From: Tateyamaria omphalii
GTDB taxonomy: Bacteria; Pseudomonadota; Alphaproteobacteria; Rhodobacterales; Rhodobacteraceae
Length of the DNA: 64,000 nucleotides
Assembly (NCBI RefSeq): GCF_019802125.1
Contig: NZ_JAHVHT010000004.1
Coordinates: 124,001 to 188,000 of the forward strand
Reading direction: 5' to 3'
Positions 60,912 to 64,000 of this stretch are shown here, piece after piece (within the stretch, counting starts at the first letter, position 1; each line of letters opens with the position of its first letter). Under the pieces are notes generated by a model that saw only the letters and a program-made list of their open reading frames with translations, was not told the origin of the DNA and made no database searches. A program made the position numbers and the translations under genes.

Positions 60912-61379
60912 ATGCGCCTGTTCCTCGCCACACTCGCCCTGATCCTGACCACCGCGACGGCGCAGGCCGAGATGGCACCCCGCGACGGCTGGTCCGTGAC
61001 CCCGACCTCCAAAACCTACGACCAGTTGATCGCCGACGTCAAAGCGGCCGCCAAGGCCAACAAGATGGGCGTTGTGACGCAAGCTGGCCCGACGGGTGCG
61101 GCCAAGGCGCGGGGTATCACGCTCCCCGGCAACCGGGTCATCGGCCTTTTCAACAATACCTACGCCGTCAACATCCTGAACCTGTCGACCGCCGCAATGA
61201 TCGAAGCGCCGGTGCGCGTCTATGTAACGGAAAACGCGGACGGAACGGCGACTCTCAGCTACAAGCTGCCATCAGTTGTCTTTGCGCCATATGTCCCGGA
61301 AGCGGGTGCGGAACTGGCGGCTCTCTCGGACGAGCTCGACACGGTCTTTGCCTCCATCGCGGCAGAGGCTGTCGAATAA
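60912..61379 (+). CDS. DUF302 protein, exported
   Basis: A 155-residue protein with a signal peptide (MRLFLATLALILTTATAQAE, cleaved after AQA) and a DUF302-type body: GWSVTPTSKTYDQLIADVKAAAKANKMGVVTQAG, RVIGLFNNTYAVNILN, and ARVYVTENADGTATLSYKLPSVVFAPY (landmark TATLSYKLPS). DUF302 proteins are small alpha/beta proteins of unknown function, often periplasmic. GGAGA precedes the ATG at 60912; the frame open to 60786 overlaps the neighbour's promoter. It is divergent from the transglycosylase. Confidence 0.85.
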   Translation: MRLFLATLALILTTATAQAEMAPRDGWSVTPTSKTYDQLIADVKAAAKANKMGVVTQAGPTGAAKARGITLPGNRVIGLFNNTYAVNILNLSTAAMIEAPVRVYVTENADGTATLSYKLPSVVFAPYVPEAGAELAALSDELDTVFASIAAEAVE

Positions 61380-61434
61380 TCCATAAATTGTAGGAATTTG
61401 GCACGGATCCGCATCGGGCTCTTGGGGCTTTCTT

Positions 61435-61472
61435 CAACACTTGGCTGGTAAATGAGCCCGGTGTTGAAAGGA
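61435..61472 (+). promoter_or_regulatory. leader hairpin abutting the ribosome binding site
   Basis: CAACAC-TT-GGCT pairs with AGCC-CG-GTGTTG (61435-61466) immediately before AAAGGA (61467-61472), which serves the ATG at 61479. The hairpin also covers the in-frame ATG at 61452. It could gate translation. Confidence 0.5.
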
Positions 61473-61478
61473 AATGGT

Positions 61479-62681
61479 ATGGCATTGGTCGATGCAACGG
61501 TGCTTCTGGACTTTGTAAGCTCGCTTGCGGTGCTCGGGCTGCTGGTGTTGAGCTTCAGCGCTGTGGCCCCGGCCCTGCGCAGCGGCTGGTATGTGGCGCC
61601 AGGCCTCGGCGTCTTCTTCGCCCTTGTTGTCGGTCTGCAGATGTCGATGCCGCTCAGCCCCGCAGGGGGCGTGATCGTCGACATGCGCAACGTGCCGATT
61701 GCGTTGGCCGGCGCCTTTCTCGGGTTGCGCGGACTCATCACATGCCTGTGCCTCGCCATCGCAATGCGCATTGCCATCGGCGGTGTGGGCGTTCCGGCGG
61801 GTGTGCTGGGGATGTTGCTCGCAGGGTCAGTCGGCTATGGCTGGGCGGTTCTGAAGGACAGGTTGCCACTGCGCGACAGTGGTAAGCTTATCGTTCTGGG
61901 AATGGCGATGAACCTGCACATGCTCTCGGCCTTTGCCGCACCAGCAGAGATCATGCGCTGGTATTTTGTTGAGGCAGCATCGACCGTCTTTCTGCTCAAC
62001 CTCATATGCGTGCCGAGCGCCGGGTGGCTCCTGTTGCGCGAACAGAACCTGCTTGCGCGCACGGCCGTGCTGTCGGCTTCGGCCAAGCTCGACCCGGTCA
62101 CACGCTTGCTGTCGGTCAACGCGTTCTCTCAGGAAGTGTCGCATTTCCATGCCTCCGACCGCGACCGAAGCGTGGCGGGCATCCTCGCCGTGACCATGAA
62201 ATCAGCGCGTTGGCTGAAACGATCCTGGGGCGATGACGCGGTTGAGCAGGCGCTGGGTGTGCTGCGGCTGCGCATTGGAGCCGTACTGCCAGACCAGCGC
62301 CCCCTGGGGCTCGACCACACTCAACGCATCCTGATCCCTGTCACGGCAACGGAACTGAGCGATCTGCGACCGCTTCGCAACGCGGTGCGACGGTCCGCCT
62401 CCGACACGCCGATCACCATCGACAACAGTATCCAGGTGCCGCTCGCGGTGATGATGGAAAGCTATGCCTTGCATCAGCCCGACAGGCCGGACGAAACGAC
62501 ACGCGACATTCAGCGCGCAACGGCACCACGCAGTGCTGCGGGCCCAGCCAAACGCAACCGGTCCCGACATCAGAACCGGCCGGCAGACGCATCCATGCCC
62601 AAGGGACTGTGCAAAACGACATATCATCGCCTTTTCGATGAAACCGATGCGCATATGCGCCGTGCGCTTAGACGGACCTAG
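61479..62681 (+). CDS. 5TM (LytS-like) membrane protein with degenerate GGDEF-like domain
   Basis: A 400-residue protein. Residues about 5-185 hold five or six membrane helices with the 5TM-5TMR_LYT pattern (PAGGVIVDMRNVPIALAGAFLGLRGLITC; landmark DMRNVPIALAGAFLG). Residues about 205-330 align with the start of a GGDEF domain (KLDPVTRLLSVNAFSQEVS in place of DxLTGLxNRxxF). The active-site GG(D/E)EF is absent (LGLDHTQRILIPV there), so it is not a diguanylate cyclase. The last 75 residues are basic and Pro/Arg-rich. The start at 61479 is supported by AAAGGA. It shares a CTAG with the convergent Lrp gene stop. Confidence 0.78.
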   Translation: MALVDATVLLDFVSSLAVLGLLVLSFSAVAPALRSGWYVAPGLGVFFALVVGLQMSMPLSPAGGVIVDMRNVPIALAGAFLGLRGLITCLCLAIAMRIAIGGVGVPAGVLGMLLAGSVGYGWAVLKDRLPLRDSGKLIVLGMAMNLHMLSAFAAPAEIMRWYFVEAASTVFLLNLICVPSAGWLLLREQNLLARTAVLSASAKLDPVTRLLSVNAFSQEVSHFHASDRDRSVAGILAVTMKSARWLKRSWGDDAVEQALGVLRLRIGAVLPDQRPLGLDHTQRILIPVTATELSDLRPLRNAVRRSASDTPITIDNSIQVPLAVMMESYALHQPDRPDETTRDIQRATAPRSAAGPAKRNRSRHQNRPADASMPKGLCKTTYHRLFDETDAHMRRALRRT

Positions 62682-63130
62682 GCGCGTTCATCCTTGGGCG
62701 AGCCCATCACCACGTAAGACGTGATGCCGTTCACCTGCGGCAGCGCACCCAGCATGTCGGTGTGAAAGGTCTTGTAGCTTGGCAGGTCCGCGCACTCGAC
62801 GCGCAACAGGTATTCGATGCTGCCGGCTGTGTTGTGACACTCCCTTACCTCGGGCGCGCGGGAAATGGCGCGCTCGAACGCTTCCTGACTGGCCTTCGAA
62901 TGATCGTTCAGCCCCACCGCGACATAGGCGACAAAGCCTGCGCCGATCTTGGTCCGGTCCAGGACAGCACGGTAGCCCGTGATGATGCCGGAGCGCTCCA
63001 GCTCCTGCACCCGCCGCAAACAGGCCGAGGGCGACAGCCCCACCCGTTCTGCCAGCTCCAGATTGCTGATCCGACCGTTGTGGCTCATCTCACGCAATAT
63101 ATGTTCGTTTATGCGATCAATCTTCGTCAT
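62678..63130 (-). CDS. Lrp/AsnC-family regulator
   Basis: A 150-residue Lrp/AsnC regulator. The HTH is RINEHILREMSHNGRISNLELAERVGLSPSACLRRVQELE (recognition SPSACLRRVQ), then the effector domain (FVAYVAVGLNDHSK; VRECHNTAGSIEYLLRVE). It is divergent from a LysE-family exporter, a frequent arrangement in which the regulator senses the exported amino acid. The start has no clear ribosome site. The inverted repeat 63148-63166 lies in its promoter. Confidence 0.9.
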   Translation of the reverse strand: MTKIDRINEHILREMSHNGRISNLELAERVGLSPSACLRRVQELERSGIITGYRAVLDRTKIGAGFVAYVAVGLNDHSKASQEAFERAISRAPEVRECHNTAGSIEYLLRVECADLPSYKTFHTDMLGALPQVNGITSYVVMGSPKDERA

Positions 63131-63147
63131 CGATTGCTATCATTTAC

Positions 63148-63166
63148 GCGAAACACACCATTTCGC
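63148..63166. promoter_or_regulatory. inverted repeat operator in the lrp-lysE gap
   Basis: GCGAAA-CACACCA-TTTCGC is a perfect 6-bp inverted repeat, 18 bases from the lrp-type start and 37 from the exporter start. It probably binds the Lrp-type regulator. Confidence 0.5.
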
Positions 63167-63202
63167 AATCCAATACGGCTCATGATATCGCAATCATTGC
63201 GC

Positions 63203-63796
63203 ATGTCACTCGAATTGCTCACCGCCCTTGCCGCCTTTGCCCTTGTCAGTTCGATCACGCCGGGCCCCAACAACCTGATGCTCATGGCCTCGGGCGCAAA
63301 TTTCGGCTTCCGGCGCACCATTCCACACATGCTGGGCGTGGGTCTGGGCTTTGTCATCATGGTGCTGCTCGTGGGCACCGGGCTGGTGCAGGTGTTCGAC
63401 GCCTACCCGGTGAGCCACACCATCCTCAAAACCGTCTCGGTCGCCTATCTACTGTTTCTCGCCTTCAAGATCGCGACCGCCGCACCGATCCGCGATGGCG
63501 CAGACAAGGGCACGCCCATGACCTTCCTGCAAGCAGCAGCCTTCCAATGGGTGAACCCCAAGGCCTGGACCATGGCGCTGACGGCCGTCACCGTGTACAC
63601 TCCGGACACCACGCTCTGGGCCATCGCAATAGTCGCCATCGTCTTTGGCGCAATCAACCTGCCCGCGGTCAGCTCGTGGACGCTGCTGGGCCAGCAAATG
63701 GCACGGGTGCTCACCAACCCGTCCCGATTGGCCACGTTCAACCGGACCATGGCGGCCCTGCTTGTCGCCTCGCTCTACCCCGTCCTCTTCCCCTGA
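63203..63796 (+). CDS. LysE/RhtB-family amino-acid exporter
   Basis: A 197-residue LysE-superfamily translocator. The signature SSITPGPNNLMLMASGANFGFRRTIPHMLGVGLGF (landmark TPGPNNLMLMASG) is followed by five or six membrane helices and FQWVNPKAWTMALTA, the conserved NPKAW block. It exports amino acids or their analogues, and the divergent Lrp probably controls it. An in-frame ATG at 63182 is an alternative start; neither has a Shine-Dalgarno. The substrate is unknown. Confidence 0.9.
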   Translation: MSLELLTALAAFALVSSITPGPNNLMLMASGANFGFRRTIPHMLGVGLGFVIMVLLVGTGLVQVFDAYPVSHTILKTVSVAYLLFLAFKIATAAPIRDGADKGTPMTFLQAAAFQWVNPKAWTMALTAVTVYTPDTTLWAIAIVAIVFGAINLPAVSSWTLLGQQMARVLTNPSRLATFNRTMAALLVASLYPVLFP

Positions 63797-63855
63797 CGTT
63801 GCAAATACTGCATCCTGCAGCCATATAGCGGAAAAACCGCATCGGGGACGCAGGC

Positions 63856-64000
63856 GTGACGCAATATCTGGAATTCGAAAAACCCCTGGCCGAGATTGAG
63901 GGCAAGGCAGAAGAGCTGCGCGCGCTTGCCCGCCAGAACGAGGATATGGACGTCACGGACGAGGCCGCGGCACTTGACGCCAAAGCGGCCCAACTGCTCG
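63856..64000 (+). CDS. accA: acetyl-CoA carboxylase carboxyltransferase subunit alpha (partial, 5' end)
   Basis: The first 48 codons of accA. The translation starts [20 protein letters not shown], then [11 protein letters not shown], the typical AccA N-terminal helix. The start is a GTG with GGGGACGCAGG upstream. With AccD it moves carboxyl groups from biotin-AccB to acetyl-CoA in fatty acid synthesis. A possible promoter has TTGCAA (63799-63804) and TATAGC (63824-63829), with a rather long 19-base spacer. The rest is beyond the window. Confidence 0.9.
   Translation, partial: MTQYLEFEKPLAEIEGKAEELRALARQNEDMDVTDEAAALDAKAAQLL

Noticed and set aside
1-64000. Insertion sequence, prophage, integron or tRNA genes
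   Set aside because: No transposase, integrase or phage protein signature was seen. Scanning the intergenic regions showed no cloverleaf with a TTC-loop motif.

Overview
The window reads as chromosomal DNA of a marine alphaproteobacterium of the Rhodobacterales (Roseobacter group). The evidence is high GC with dense, short-spaced operons, a short alphaproteobacterial SRP RNA upstream of dnaX, a DUF1013/TrcR cell-cycle regulator, COQ9, a CycM-type cytochrome next to pheA, a malyl-CoA lyase of the ethylmalonyl-CoA pathway, a Hint-domain protein with an [10 protein letters not shown]-type N-terminus, and several small membrane proteins of the kind common in this order. I see no prophage, insertion sequence, CRISPR array or tRNA. 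Both ends cut genes: a SPOR-domain D,D-carboxypeptidase on the left and accA on the right.

Region by region. 1-8.7 kb: cell-wall carboxypeptidase end, MtfA-type peptidase with a LysR regulator, a small membrane protein, and a complete yejABEF-like peptide importer. 8.9-13.8 kb: membrane cytochrome c, pheA, an SRPBCC protein, nudC and a CpdB-like nucleotidase. 13.8-20.2 kb: SRP RNA, a TetR/hydrolase pair around a double palindrome, then dnaX, ridA, ybaB and recR, interrupted by extra genes. 20.2-20.4 kb: a convergent intergenic stretch with four 17-bp repeats. 20.4-24.5 kb: threonine aldolase, trehalose synthesis (otsB-otsA) and trcR. 24.5-29 kb: RNase T2, sterol desaturase with its TetR regulator, a possible small RNA between inverted repeats, quinone oxidoreductase and coq9. 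29.3-35 kb: a CAP-RTX secreted protein, rpsU, a chemoreceptor coupled to a small exported protein, and a PhoX phosphatase. 35-42 kb: Lrp/alanine dehydrogenase, mscL, GST, a GMC oxidoreductase, ytoQ, a methyltransferase and LysR. 42-47 kb: pheS and pheT separated by two genes. 47-50 kb: Hint protein, a small OmpA cluster and a BLUF photosensor. 50-54.2 kb: rpmI-rplT, pyk, N-formylglutamate amidohydrolase and a DUF1244-OsmC pair. 54.3-59.7 kb: stomatin/NfeD, a D-amino-acid module (dat, dgcA, dgcN), and mcl1. 59.8-64 kb: VOC protein, lytic transglycosylase, DUF302, a 5TM protein with a degenerate GGDEF-like domain, an Lrp-LysE pair and accA.

The most interesting items are (1) dat-dgcA-dgcN, which together could take D-amino-acid nitrogen through D-glutamate to N-acetyl-L-glutamate; (2) the paired 17-bp repeats at 20239-20350, which have no obvious promoter role; (3) a possible minus-strand sRNA near 26720-26835 with an anti-Shine-Dalgarno motif; (4) two regulator genes that look leaderless with operators over their promoters; (5) two families of dispersed hairpin repeats at gene ends; and (6) sensory proteins with unusual architecture (chemoreceptor plus exported partner, lone BLUF, degenerate GGDEF). 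Functions were assigned from recalled family features and visible motifs only. No database search was run.
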